From Paracoccaceae bacterium (lineage in GTDB: Bacteria > Pseudomonadota > Alphaproteobacteria > Rhodobacterales > Rhodobacteraceae), in the NCBI GenBank assembly GCA_013003075.1, contig JABDLJ010000017.1:1-64000 (forward strand): a stretch of 64,000 nucleotides of DNA, read 5' to 3'. The notes beneath the pieces are model-generated. The model had not been told where the DNA came from. It made no database searches and worked only from the letters and a program-made list of their open reading frames with translations. The number at the start of each line of letters is the position of its first letter. Within the stretch, counting starts at the first letter, position 1. This document shows, one piece after another, positions 47,095-55,903 of this stretch. The translations under genes were made by a program, and so were the position numbers.

Positions 47095-49086
47095 TCAGCC
47101 TGACTGCGCGTGGTCCGGCGACGCGGCGTTTGTCGCTTTTAGCAAGGCCTCGGCGGCCGGCAAAGGGCGGCCAAACAGATAGCCCTGCGCCTTGCGGCAG
47201 CCAAGGTTCCTCAGCACCTCGGCCTGCCTGTGCGTCTCGACCCCTTCCACGACCACATCCATGCCGAGACTGTGCGCAAGGTCGATGACCGCATCGATCA
47301 CGAACCTGTTCTGGTCTGAGTTTTCGATCCCGTCGGACAGCGATTTGTCGATCTTCAGCTCGTCCGCCATCATCGCCCTGAGATAAACGAGCGACGAATA
47401 CCCCGTGCCGAAATCGTCGATCGATATCCGGCACCCCAACTCGCGCAAGCCCGACAGGATCTCGCTGACCTGGGTCCAGTCATCAAGCTGAATCGTCTCG
47501 GTTATCTCAAGCGTCAGGGAGGGCGCCGGGCAGCCGGACCGCTTCAGCGCACCGGCAACCTCGGCCACAATGTCATCGGATTTGAAGTTCAGGGCCGACA
47601 GATTCACGCTCAGGCCATAGCTCGTTGCATAGCGCCGGTTCCAGTCGGCGATGCCATCAAGAGCAGCGCGCAGGGCGTAGCGGTCGATATCGGTGACGGT
47701 TCCGCTTTCTTCGGCGAGCCGGATCAGCTCATCCGGCGGCACTTTGCGCGCCTTGTGCTCCCAGCGTACAAGCGCTTCGAACCCGTAAATCGCGCCGCTT
47801 TCCAAAACGACTTTCGGCTGCAGGTAGACCTCAAGCTCTTCGTTTTGGATAGCGTCCGGCAGCGCATCGAGAATGACGCGGCGCTCTGTGAAGGTCTTCT
47901 GCAGCTCGGCATCGAAGAACGAGAAGCTGCCTTTTCCCTGAGTCTTTGCCGCATAAAGCGCGAAATCGGCGAACCGGCAGAGCACCTTGTAGCTGACATC
48001 AAGAATATTGGCGGCCTGGCCCGTCGTCACGATGCCTATGCTGACGCCGGGCGTGACGGTCTTTTGGTCAAACTCAACCAGAAGTGCGCAGTCGCCGACC
48101 AGCCGCGTGGCGAAATCTGCAAGCGCAGCTTCATCTTGCTGCGGCAGGAAAACGGCGAATTCGTCTCCTGACAGGCGCGAGGCAATACCGCCCATTTGGC
48201 GGGTCTGCGCTTCGATGCGCCTTGCCACAGCGACCAGCACGGCGTCGCCCATCGCATGGCCCATCGTGTCGTTGATCCCCTTGAAGTTATCCAAATCGAG
48301 AAACAAAAGCGCGCCGCCTTGGTACGCCTGCAACTTGCTGTGGACGGTTTCGTGGAACTGCACCCGGTTCGGCAGCTCGGTCAGCGGATCGAAATAGGCA
48401 AGGAAATCGGCGCGATTCTCCGCCTGTTCGCGTTGTTGGCGCTCAACGACTTCTCGTCGCAGAAGAAACAACACGCCGGCCCCGCCGATCAGCACCAGCA
48501 ACAAGAACCCCCAAAGAAAGTTTGTCCGCCGATCGAGGGTCGCGCCATGCTCTTCGATCAGATCGTCATCGGATGTCCGCAATGCCTCCAGCAGGTCGAC
48601 AACGGCGACACGCGCGGCCTCCGACAGCACGACAAAGCGTCCTGCGAAAACATTCAGATCGCCAAAGCCACTGGCCGCGGACTGGTCGATGAAATCCACA
48701 AGGGCGCGCAGCGAGCCGATCGCCTTTTCGCCGACATCGCCGATGCCGTCACGGGACAGGCTGTTGTCTATTGTCTAGGCGCGCACGTGTAGGTAATCGC
48801 TCAGCCGGTGCAGCCGGATCTCATTTTCGGAACTCATTGCCCCTTCCCGCAGGGCCTGGATCAAGACGTTCGAGACCCGCTCGACGTCGCTGATCGCGAC
48901 AAAGCCGTTTCGGACCTGCCGTTGCTGCAGTAAATCCTGCCGCTCATGCAGGCGGTCGCTGGTCACTTTCAGATAATAGGCAGCCCCGGCGCATGACATG
49001 CACAGTGCCGCGAGGGCAAACGCAGTGCCAATCCGCGTCGAGACCAGATCGACCGCTTGCAGAAGAGTTGAACGAAGGCGCCCCAT
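47095..49086 (-). pseudogene. GGDEF-EAL membrane protein split by an in-frame TAG
   Basis: One reading frame of 664 codons runs from ATG at 49086 to 47095 but contains a TAG at 48777-48775 (codon 104). Before it: a transmembrane helix (about 20-40) and part of a periplasmic helical sensor ending YLHVRA. After it the same frame resumes TIDNSLSRDGIGDVGEKA, a second membrane helix (about 192-212), a diguanylate cyclase domain with SGDEF (about 306-310) and an EAL phosphodiesterase domain with FEALVRW and the DDFGTGYSSL metal site. Both domains look intact. It is either a recent nonsense mutation, a sequence error, or low-level readthrough; internal initiation at GTG 48699 could still make a truncated protein. 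Confidence 0.85.
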
Positions 49087-49495
49087 ATCAGGCGTACCTC
49101 AGCACTCGGGCGGCAGACCGCTCAGCCAACGGCCCGCTTAGCGCGCGCCGCGCCACGGGGCGCTTTCCGCCGACCTGCCCGGATCTTGCCTGTGCGACCA
49201 TCACACCGCCTTCGACGCCTTCATGATTTATGGCGGCTTATAGGCCGTGACGCTTAAGCTTCTCTTTCGGCAACCCCGCGAAAAGGCCTTTCCAGAAATG
49301 CTGGTAAATACCGCGTTGCAGTCGCACCTTTGAAAAGACGCGGAAATCTGCCGACTGCCGCGTGGCATGTTTCAACCGAACACGGCTGCGTTAACCCACG
49401 AGCCTGTGATTAGCCTGTTATCGCCTCGCTCGCCTACTAACGCTTCATCGCACTACGCGATTTCAGTTATGAACTTTCAGAAGGAAACAAATCCG
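49087..49495 (+). other. Intergenic region upstream of the bufferin-type cluster
   Basis: No gene supported in 409 bases. It must hold the promoter of the bufA-like gene; a strong sigma-70 pair is not evident. An ACGCGG...CCGCGT inverted repeat (49338-49343 with 49358-49363) is the only clear symmetric element. No extracytoplasmic sigma factor or anti-sigma gene is adjacent, unlike some known bufferin loci, so regulation is likely from elsewhere. Confidence 0.35.
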
Positions 49496-49801
49496 ATGTC
49501 CAATCACGCTAAATCTATTGCCGTTGCCGGCGCCGTGGCCGCTGCATTTGCCGCTCAGATGACCGTACCTGCACATGCGCAGGCAAAAGAGAAGTGCTTC
49601 GGCGTTTCGCTTGCCGGAAAGAACGATTGTGCAGCAGGCCCGGGCACAACCTGTGCCGGAACGTCTACAGTTGACTACCAAGGCAACGCCTGGACGCTGG
49701 TCGATGCCGGCACCTGCGCCGAGATCGAACTGCCCGAAATGGCCGACGGCAGCGCGCGCCAAGGCGCGCTTGAGGCGCTGGAACGCGACCTGCCGGCATA
49801 A
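49496..49801 (+). CDS. DUF2282 precursor peptide, bufferin-like (BufA)
   Basis: A 101-residue exported protein of the DUF2282 family. A signal peptide (about 1-30, cleaved near PAHAQA) is followed by a core with Cys34 (EKCFGV), Cys45 (KNDCAAG), Cys53 (TTCAGTS) and Cys74 (AGTCAEI), the spacing of BufA1-type bufferin precursors, whose Cys are modified by the DUF692 enzyme to bind copper. The ATG at 49496 has AGAAGGA upstream and starts the signal peptide. First gene of a four-gene cluster with the modifying enzyme. Confidence 0.87.
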   Translation: MSNHAKSIAVAGAVAAAFAAQMTVPAHAQAKEKCFGVSLAGKNDCAAGPGTTCAGTSTVDYQGNAWTLVDAGTCAEIELPEMADGSARQGALEALERDLPA

Positions 49802-49901
49802 CGGGCACGCCGCATTACCGGCCCCAAGGCTGCGTATCACAAGATCTACCAAAGCCCTCCGACGAACTCGCCGGGGGGCGCGCAAGACAGGAACACCGGC
49901 C

Positions 49902-50762
49902 ATGCTCGATGCATCAACCCATGCCTTTGACCGCCTGCCGAACGCGGTGGGAGTTGGCTATAAACCCCAGCATTTTCGGGATATTCTGGCTGATCCCGCA
50001 CCCGTTGAATGGCTGGAGATCCACGCGGAGAACTACATGGGCGACGGAGGCCGGCCTTTGGCGCAGCTGCGCCACCTGTCAGAGCGCTTCGCAATATCGG
50101 TTCATGGGGTTGGCTTGTCGATCGGCGGCGAAGGGCCGTTGGACACCGAGCATCTGGCCCGCCTGAAACATCTTGTCGGCTGGCTGAACCCGGCCAGTTT
50201 TTCCGAGCATCTGGCTTGGTCCACCCATGACAGCGGCTTTCTGAACGATCTTCTGCCGCTGCCCTACACCGAAGCAACGCTCGCCCGGGTCGCGGCCCAT
50301 ATCGATCAGGTGCAGGACACAGTTGGGCGGCGGATGCTGCTTGAGAACCCCTCGACATATCTGGCCTTCGACGAAAGCGAGATGTCCGAGATCGAATTTC
50401 TGGACGATATCACGCGCCGCACCGGCTGCGGGTTGCTGCTGGATGTAAACAACGTATTTGTCTCGGCGACCAACCAGAACACCGACCCGGTCAGCTACAT
50501 AGAGGCCTTCCCGATCCAGAAGGTTGGCGAAATTCATCTGGGCGGACATGACGAAGACGAGGACGAAACCGGCGCGCCCCTCTTGATCGACAGTCATGGC
50601 CGCGAAGTCGTGGATCCGGTCTGGACGCTCTACGCACACACCATTGCGCGCGGCGGTCCACGGCCGACCCTGATCGAATGGGACAATGACGTGCCGGATT
50701 GGCAGGCCTTGGCCGCCGAGGCGCGCCGTGCGGCCGATACCCTGGCCCCGGCTCTGGTATGA
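49902..50762 (+). CDS. DUF692 multinuclear iron oxidative enzyme (BufB-like)
   Basis: A 286-residue MNIO (DUF692) enzyme, the family of MbnB that rewrites cysteines of RiPP precursors. The TIM-barrel shows the conserved metal ligands: His68 (VHGVGLS), Glu102-His103 (FSEHLAW), Glu149 (LLENPSTY), Asp181/Asn183 ([11 protein letters not shown]), His212 and His216 (EIHLGGH), His232 (DSHGR) and Glu259 (IEWDND). It should oxidise Cys residues of the DUF2282 peptide encoded just upstream. The ATG at 49902 is the family start. It is coupled to the next gene by ATGA. Confidence 0.93.
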   Translation: MLDASTHAFDRLPNAVGVGYKPQHFRDILADPAPVEWLEIHAENYMGDGGRPLAQLRHLSERFAISVHGVGLSIGGEGPLDTEHLARLKHLVGWLNPASFSEHLAWSTHDSGFLNDLLPLPYTEATLARVAAHIDQVQDTVGRRMLLENPSTYLAFDESEMSEIEFLDDITRRTGCGLLLDVNNVFVSATNQNTDPVSYIEAFPIQKVGEIHLGGHDEDEDETGAPLLIDSHGREVVDPVWTLYAHTIARGGPRPTLIEWDNDVPDWQALAAEARRAADTLAPALV

Positions 50763-51520
50763 GCGGGCACCCGGTCAGCCAGGGCGCTTTCACTGCGGCG
50801 CTTCTGTCGCCGGACTTGCCGGTTCCCGAAGGCCTGAGCAACCCCGACGGCGGCCCGGCCACCAAGCGGTTCGACGTCTACCGCAACAACGTGATCGTCA
50901 GCCTGACCGACGCGCTGAAAACAGGCTTTCCGGTGACCCTGAAGCTTTTGGGAGAGACGTTCTTCACCGCCATGGCAGGCGTATATGTTCGCCAGCACCC
51001 GCCGCAATCACCCCTGATGATGTTCTATGGTGCCGAGATGCCAGGCTTCCTGGAAGGGTTCGAGCCGGTCGGCAAACTGGGCTATCTGCCAGATATCGCG
51101 CGCCTGGAACTTGCGCTGCGCGAAGCCTACCACGCCGCCGATGCCGCGCCGCTCGATCCCGCGGCGTTGCAGGCGCTTGACCCCGAACAACTCGTGGCAA
51201 GCCGCCCGCGTCTGGCGCCCGCCGTTCGCGTCCTGAGATCGCGCTGGCCGATCCACGCGCTCTGGCGCTTCAACATGGCCGAGGGCGCGCCCAAGCCGCA
51301 AATGGCGTCAGAGGACGTTCTGATCAGCCGCGCCGAGTTCGACCCCGAGATCACGCGGCTTGCCCCCGGCGCGGCCGCGTTTTTCGAAAGCCTCGCCCAG
51401 GACGCGAGCCTCGGCGATGCGGTCGACGCCGCCACCGCAGAGGCGACCGATTTCGACCTGACAACCACCCTCGGCATCGCGCTTTCCAGCGGCGCCCTGA
51501 CAGAACTGAGAGCCCCCTGA
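50759..51520 (+). CDS. DUF2063 partner protein (BufC-like)
   Basis: A 253-residue protein with the N-terminal DUF2063 domain: [20 protein letters not shown] then [20 protein letters not shown] and [20 protein letters not shown]. In MNIO systems such a protein binds the precursor leader and delivers it to the DUF692 enzyme, as MbnC does for MbnB. The ATG at 50759 overlaps the bufB-like stop, and its stop overlaps the DoxX gene start, so the whole unit is tightly coupled. Confidence 0.9.
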   Translation: MSGHPVSQGAFTAALLSPDLPVPEGLSNPDGGPATKRFDVYRNNVIVSLTDALKTGFPVTLKLLGETFFTAMAGVYVRQHPPQSPLMMFYGAEMPGFLEGFEPVGKLGYLPDIARLELALREAYHAADAAPLDPAALQALDPEQLVASRPRLAPAVRVLRSRWPIHALWRFNMAEGAPKPQMASEDVLISRAEFDPEITRLAPGAAAFFESLAQDASLGDAVDAATAEATDFDLTTTLGIALSSGALTELRAP

Positions 51521-52068
51521 TGATCGCCCTTGCCAATCTTCACAGCGCCATCTTCACTCGGATCGAAGCCTTTGCGCCCGTCCTGATCCCGACGCTGGCC
51601 CGAGTGGTCTTTGCCGGAACGCTCTTTGTCTACTACTGGAATTCGGCGCTGACCAAATTCGGAGACGGCGCAGCGGGGCTCTTGCAGCCGTCCGCCGGCG
51701 CCTATATCCAGATCTTCCCCAAGGCGGTTGAGGCCGCCGGCTACGATGTCTCGCAGCTTTCGGCCCTTCACACCCTTATCGTGATCGCCGGCACTTGGGC
51801 CGAGGTGCTTTTGCCAATCCTGATCGTGGTGGGGCTTCTGACCCGCCTTGCGGCACTTGGAATGATCGGTTTCGTGATCGTACAAAGCATCGTCGACATC
51901 ACCGGCCACGGGCTGGGCGCAGCCGACATAGGGGCATGGTTCGACGGCCTGCCCTCGGCACTGATCCTCGACCAGCGCGCATTCTGGCTGTTCCTGCTGC
52001 TGGTATTGGTGCTGCGCGGTGCGGGGCCTTTATCGCTGGACCGGCTTCTCTCTAGAAGTGCGACTTAG
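51520..52068 (+). CDS. DoxX-family membrane protein (BufD-like)
   Basis: A 182-residue inner-membrane protein with four helices of the DoxX type (about 22-42, 75-90, 97-118 and 146-162), including RVVFAGTLFVYYWNSALTKF and AEVLLPILIVVGLLTRLAAL. DoxX proteins often close MNIO/bufferin operons and may act in redox or export. It begins TGATG with the DUF2063 stop. The 3' end overlaps the convergent membrane-protein gene by 17 bases. Confidence 0.87.
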   Translation: MIALANLHSAIFTRIEAFAPVLIPTLARVVFAGTLFVYYWNSALTKFGDGAAGLLQPSAGAYIQIFPKAVEAAGYDVSQLSALHTLIVIAGTWAEVLLPILIVVGLLTRLAALGMIGFVIVQSIVDITGHGLGAADIGAWFDGLPSALILDQRAFWLFLLLVLVLRGAGPLSLDRLLSRSAT

Positions 52069-52423
52069 GCTCGTCAGGCCGTCCCGCCGCAATCGCAAGA
52101 ATACCGCCCAAGGCGCAGAAAGCCATTGGAAACACGGTGAAAACGCTGAAGCCGAAGGCCCAGTAGACACCGGCCGTCGAGGCCAACATCAGAACTCCGC
52201 CCCAAAGGGCCCGGTACCGGGCCATCGCGCCGCCGGCAATGCCCAAAAGCGGCGCGACCACGGCCATTGTGCGAATAAAACCGACATTGTCGACTTGCCG
52301 CAAAACCTCGGGCAGATGCTCTCCCCAACGGTCCACGGCCTCGGTATAGCCAAAGCTGAAGAAGCCCACGATCAGGGCTAGGCAGCCACCCAGAATTCCA
52401 AGAACAGTTGCCGCGTTTCGCAT
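52052..52423 (-). CDS. Four-helix membrane protein, unknown
   Basis: A 123-residue membrane protein with four hydrophobic stretches (about 4-25, 52-69, 74-86 and 90-112). It begins MRNAATVLGILGGCLALIVG and has GYTEAVDRWGEHLPEVL in the first loop. The pattern recalls DUF4064-like membrane proteins but the match is not firm. It converges on the DoxX gene with a 17-base overlap, so it is unlikely to belong to the same transcript. Function unknown. Confidence 0.7.
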   Translation of the reverse strand: MRNAATVLGILGGCLALIVGFFSFGYTEAVDRWGEHLPEVLRQVDNVGFIRTMAVVAPLLGIAGGAMARYRALWGGVLMLASTAGVYWAFGFSVFTVFPMAFCALGGILAIAAGRPDEPKSHF

Positions 52424-52464
52424 GAGGAGCGTTCCTTTTTGCTTTTGCTTATGTAGACAAAGGC

Positions 52465-52794
52465 TTAGCGATTTCCAAGAAGAGCTGACCTTACGTCGGG
52501 CGTCCAGCCCAGATAGAGCGTGCCGCCAGCCTCGATCACCGGGCGTTTCATCAGCGCAGGCTTGCTTGCAAGCGCGTCCAGCGGGGTCGCCGAGCGCGCG
52601 GCATCATCCATCGACCGCCACGTGGCCGAGCGCCGGTTGACCAAAGCCTCGCCGAACGCATCCAGAAACGCAGCAAGCCGGTCGCGGGGCAGCGGCGATG
52701 CCCGTACATCGACGAATTCCACTTCATTTCCGTCACTTAGCGCCTTCACAGCTGCCCGGCACGTATCGCAATTCTTCAATCCGTAGACAATCAT
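52465..52794 (-). CDS. ArsC/Spx-family thioredoxin-fold protein
   Basis: A 109-residue protein of the arsenate-reductase-like (ArsC/YffB/Spx) family: MIVYGLKNCDTCRAAVKAL with a CxxC motif (Cys9, Cys12), a charged middle and the substrate-binding LMKRPVIEAGG. Arsenate reduction is one possibility, but many YffB-type members have other thiol roles, and no ars genes lie nearby. It is divergent from the cold-shock gene. Confidence 0.85.
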   Translation of the reverse strand: MIVYGLKNCDTCRAAVKALSDGNEVEFVDVRASPLPRDRLAAFLDAFGEALVNRRSATWRSMDDAARSATPLDALASKPALMKRPVIEAGGTLYLGWTPDVRSALLGNR

Positions 52795-52924
52795 GGCGCC
52801 TCCCTATTGGGCGGAATCTACGCAATTTGATCGTTCGCGAAACCGAAATCCTTGATTTCTTCCGAAAATCTCCAATCCTGAGATGGACGCTGTTTCTTGG
52901 CGTCACGTTAAGAGGAGAAGCGGC

Positions 52925-53131
52925 ATGCCGACTGGCACCGTCAAGTGGTTCAACACCACGAAAGGATATGGCTTCATCGCACCGGATGATGGGGGCAAAG
53001 ACATATTCGTGCACATATCTGCTGTGGAACAGGCCGGACTGACCGGTCTTGCGGACAATCAGAAGATCAGTTTCGAGATGATCGAGGGCCGGGACGGGCG
53101 GCAGTCCGCGGGTGAGCTGAAACCGATCTGA
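52925..53131 (+). CDS. Cold-shock protein
   Basis: A 68-residue single cold-shock domain with the RNA-binding motifs KWFNTTKGYGFIAPD (RNP1 KGYGFI) and IFVHISAVEQAGL (RNP2 VHIS). The ATG at 52925 has AGAGGAG upstream and gives the exact family start; a GC-rich hairpin follows the gene. It acts as an RNA chaperone, for stress or general growth; a cold-specific role cannot be told from sequence. Confidence 0.95.
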   Translation: MPTGTVKWFNTTKGYGFIAPDDGGKDIFVHISAVEQAGLTGLADNQKISFEMIEGRDGRQSAGELKPI

Positions 53132-53448
53132 GCCGCGCGAAGGACGCCCGCGCGGGCGCGTCTTCGCCACCCAAGCGCTTGAAGACACGGCGAATATCCT
53201 GGGCCGCTGTCCCGCGGCGCAGGGGCAAAGCCGCACTGTCACATCTCTGCCAGACGCCGCTGCAAACGATCGCCGGGCCCGCACGCGGGCGGCACCGTAC
53301 GCCCGATAGCGCCGCGCGGCCTTCGCGATTGCCGGACTGTACGCCGATCAGGACGGTCAGCGGCGGCTTTGTACAGCCCCTGCACGGGACCGGCGCGCGG
53401 TCTGTGCCGCGTGCCTGGCCGGACCCTGGCGGGGGGCCAAACTGGCGC
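53132..53448 (+). other. Intergenic region after cspA-like gene, with hairpin
   Basis: No gene supported in 317 bases. Just after the stop, GCGAAGGACGC pairs with GCGTCTTCGC around the palindrome GCCCGCGCGGGC (about 53136-53168), a strong hairpin without a T-run that may end or protect the cold-shock mRNA. The remainder is GC-rich with no clear signal. Confidence 0.45.
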
Positions 53449-53835
53449 CTAAAAGATGCCCTGCACCACGATCATTAGCACCACCGCCACCAGCCAGTAG
53501 CCGGCATCGGTGCGCGCGGCGTAGGCCGATTTCTTGGTGAACAGCGATCCCGAATAACCCAGGACGGTAAAGGCGACGGTGGCCAGAAGCACGGTTGCCA
53601 GAAGGTTCGACGCGGCGGTCACGCCAACGAACCAGCTGAGCAACAACAGCCCCAGCGCCTGGGCGCCCATCGCGGGCAGCGGCATGTCCGAGGCGGTGCC
53701 CATCTCGACGCCCACGCCCTCGGCCCATTTCGGCCCGAACAGCATCGGCGAATACCAAAGCCAGCCGGCCAGAAACGCCACGACGGCGCCGATGATAACC
53801 GCGAGCCAGCTGACATTTGCAGTGAGTTCGGTCAT
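53449..53835 (-). CDS. DUF1761 membrane protein
   Basis: A 128-residue membrane protein with four helices (about 9-31, 54-74, 78-96 and 110-126). The N-terminal VSWLAVIIGAVVAFLAGWLW, then YSPMLFGPKWAEGVGV, is the DUF1761 hallmark. Function unknown. It stands alone, divergent from the small gene at 54040. Confidence 0.83.
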   Translation of the reverse strand: MTELTANVSWLAVIIGAVVAFLAGWLWYSPMLFGPKWAEGVGVEMGTASDMPLPAMGAQALGLLLLSWFVGVTAASNLLATVLLATVAFTVLGYSGSLFTKKSAYAARTDAGYWLVAVVLMIVVQGIF

Positions 53836-54039
53836 TGAAGTACCTCCCCTCTCACGATGGATCCCGCGACCCCACTATGCGCCTTTTCCCGCTGTCGGCA
53901 AAGCGTCTGCAACATGGCTGCCTTTTGTCGGACCCCTGAGGGCAGCGCGGCCGCGGCGGCCATTTCCCGCCGCCCGGTCAGAAGGCACGGCCTGAATATG
54001 CTACAGTGAGAGACTCAATCACCAAGGGAGGATGGTACA

Positions 54040-54345
54040 ATGGCTTTTGCGATTACACATTTTTTCAAGGGTGCGACGAAAGAGCAGTACGACAGGTCGC
54101 TTCGCGCGGTACACCCCGCGGGCGGTCTTCCGAAAGGGCAGATCTATCACGTGGCGGGCACCTCGCCCGGCGGCGTGACGATCTTCGCGGTCCATGACAG
54201 CAGGAAAAGCTGGGAGACGTTTCGCGACACGATCCTGACGCCGGCCATGCAAAAGGGCATCGAGGGCGGCATGCAGGGCGCGCCGGCCGAGACCGATATC
54301 GAGGTCTTCAACCTGCAAGCGGCCAAGGCGCCCGAAACAGCCTGA
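54040..54345 (+). CDS. Small dimeric alpha/beta-barrel-like protein
   Basis: A 101-residue soluble protein: MAFAITHFFKGATKEQYDRS, a central GQIYHVAGTSPGGVTIFAVHDSRKSWETF and an acidic tail. The beta-alpha-beta pattern recalls stand-alone antibiotic-biosynthesis-monooxygenase-type (ferredoxin-like) domains. The strong SD AGGGAGGATGGTACA precedes the ATG. No partner gene; function unknown. Confidence 0.75.
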   Translation: MAFAITHFFKGATKEQYDRSLRAVHPAGGLPKGQIYHVAGTSPGGVTIFAVHDSRKSWETFRDTILTPAMQKGIEGGMQGAPAETDIEVFNLQAAKAPETA

Positions 54346-54709
54346 GGCAACAAACGGGGGGACGGAAGCGGGCCGGGGCGCGGAACCGGCCTGTTTTGGC
54401 GTGCGCGATGGGGACAGGACCGATGCGATCTCGCGCGCGAGCGGGCATTTGGCTGGCGCATCGGGATCGGTGTGGGGGGCCGTTCGGGTGTGGGATTGGC
54501 CGGGCAGGTCGCCGACATCCATTTCATGCCGGAGGATTACTCGGCGAAGTGCGGGATGCTCTTCACGGCGACTGGCGGCCGGACCGAAGTGTGGGCGAGA
54601 AGCGCCCGCGTCGTGCCACAGGCACGCCTTTGGCGTGACGGAGGGGACGGTTCGGGCGCTGCCCAATCGGAGATTGGGCATGGCGTTATTCAAGTTGGAT
54701 GTGAGAACT
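54346..54709 (+). other. GC-rich intergenic stretch next to AT-rich insertion
   Basis: No gene supported in 364 bases. It contains two short hairpins, CACGCC-TTT-GGCGTG (54623-54637) and the stable GCCCAATC-GGA-GATTGGGC (54661-54679), the latter just before the composition changes from GC-rich to AT-rich near 54685. The second hairpin may mark the junction of the inserted gene. Confidence 0.4.
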
Positions 54710-55903
54710 TTACCCACGCAGACGCAATTGGTAATCCATCAATGATATGTTTTCACGCTTTGGAATAACCAGATAAATATCTCCATTCCTCATTTCGTTG
54801 AGATGAATGTGCCAATATATTTTCTCACCTTCCCCAGTAGTATTCAAATACTCCAAGTTTTCAACCAAGTGATCCAGAGGAATTGCGAAGGCGTCATCAC
54901 GACCTATGCATCCCAACACAAGAAATGAATTGTCTGCGTCACCTAAGAAGCTTTGCCATTTTGGATGAAATGCATACCAGTAGCCCGGTCCATTTTCATA
55001 CCGCTTGGAAATCGTACAAGCAATCCGCAACGATCGGTCTGCCGACCAATACATCGCCCTTGTGCGCTTCAATAGATTGCTGCCCAACTTTTCAGACATC
55101 GCAGCAATAATTTGAGATCGCTTTTTATTTAATAGTTCAACGCCTGTGGCTTCATTCGATCTATCCACTTTGGCTTCAACGATAAACTCGGAGTCTTTTA
55201 CAGCGTCGTCAAATTCGCTTTCTATGTCCGTTGCTGTTGTGAAAACCACATCAACCAAAGCGTCTACTCTTGTGTACTCTACCGGAGTAAGAATTTGCCT
55301 GATTTTTCGACCAGTTTCTTCTTCATCCGAATTTTCTTTCTATATAACCATTTTGGTCAACGCATCCGCACTTATCAGCCGAATATCCCAAGCATGGCGA
55401 GACCCTCGAACTTGTGCTTCTAATTCACCCGTATCTTCTCTGCCGACAACGATCAAAATGGAAGAATTATCGTCAATCTTGTTTTCCCGAATAAGTTTGT
55501 CTCGGTATCCAGCTAGGGTGCCCATGGACATACGATACGCGCCAGTCGTTTTAACTTCCAAGACGATTTTATTGCCCTCAGGAGCCAACCAAAGTCCGTC
55601 GTTTCCAATCTGATTTCTTTTACCTGAATATAGTCCATCCTCGACCGAAAAATCCAAACGTCGACCAAGCTCGTTGACCAAGTCTTGGAGAACTAAACCG
55701 CTTTTTTCAAAACTTTCTGCAAGGCAGTGTTCAACATAGGATCGAACTTTTTCGGATGGAATGGCCGATAAATATTCTCGAAATTCCCGAGAGCACTCAG
55801 AGCCGTCTTTTAAACTGCCATCGCCAGCGAATGAAACTACCTGCTTTACCGAGAAGCTATTTACAGTTCCAGGATCAGTTTTCCATAACGCTATTAATGG
55901 CAT
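54710..55903 (-). pseudogene. AT-rich PD-(D/E)xK nuclease-like gene split by in-frame TAG
   Basis: A single frame of 398 codons from ATG 55903 to TAA at 54710, interrupted by TAG at 55342-55340 (codon 188). The N-terminal part has the nuclease-like metal site Asp102...Glu116-x-Lys118 (GNDGLWLAP then VLEVKTTGAYRM), recalling restriction-endonuclease-fold proteins. After the TAG the frame continues KENSDEEETGRKIRQILTPV, then EYTRVDALVDVVFTT, a stretch that in homologues I know runs on from such an N-terminal domain. Composition is much more AT-rich than neighbours, suggesting transfer. The ATG directly follows the thyX stop. Likely a recently inactivated nuclease/defence gene; readthrough or a sequence error are alternatives. 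Confidence 0.8.

Noticed and set aside
48775-48777. TAG as a reassigned sense codon
   Set aside because: TAG is the ordinary stop of several intact genes here (dacB, cdsA-like, thyX), so reassignment is unlikely; local mutation or readthrough remains.
52465-52794. Arsenic-resistance operon
   Set aside because: Only an ArsC/Spx-fold protein is present; no arsB, arsH or arsR lies beside it.
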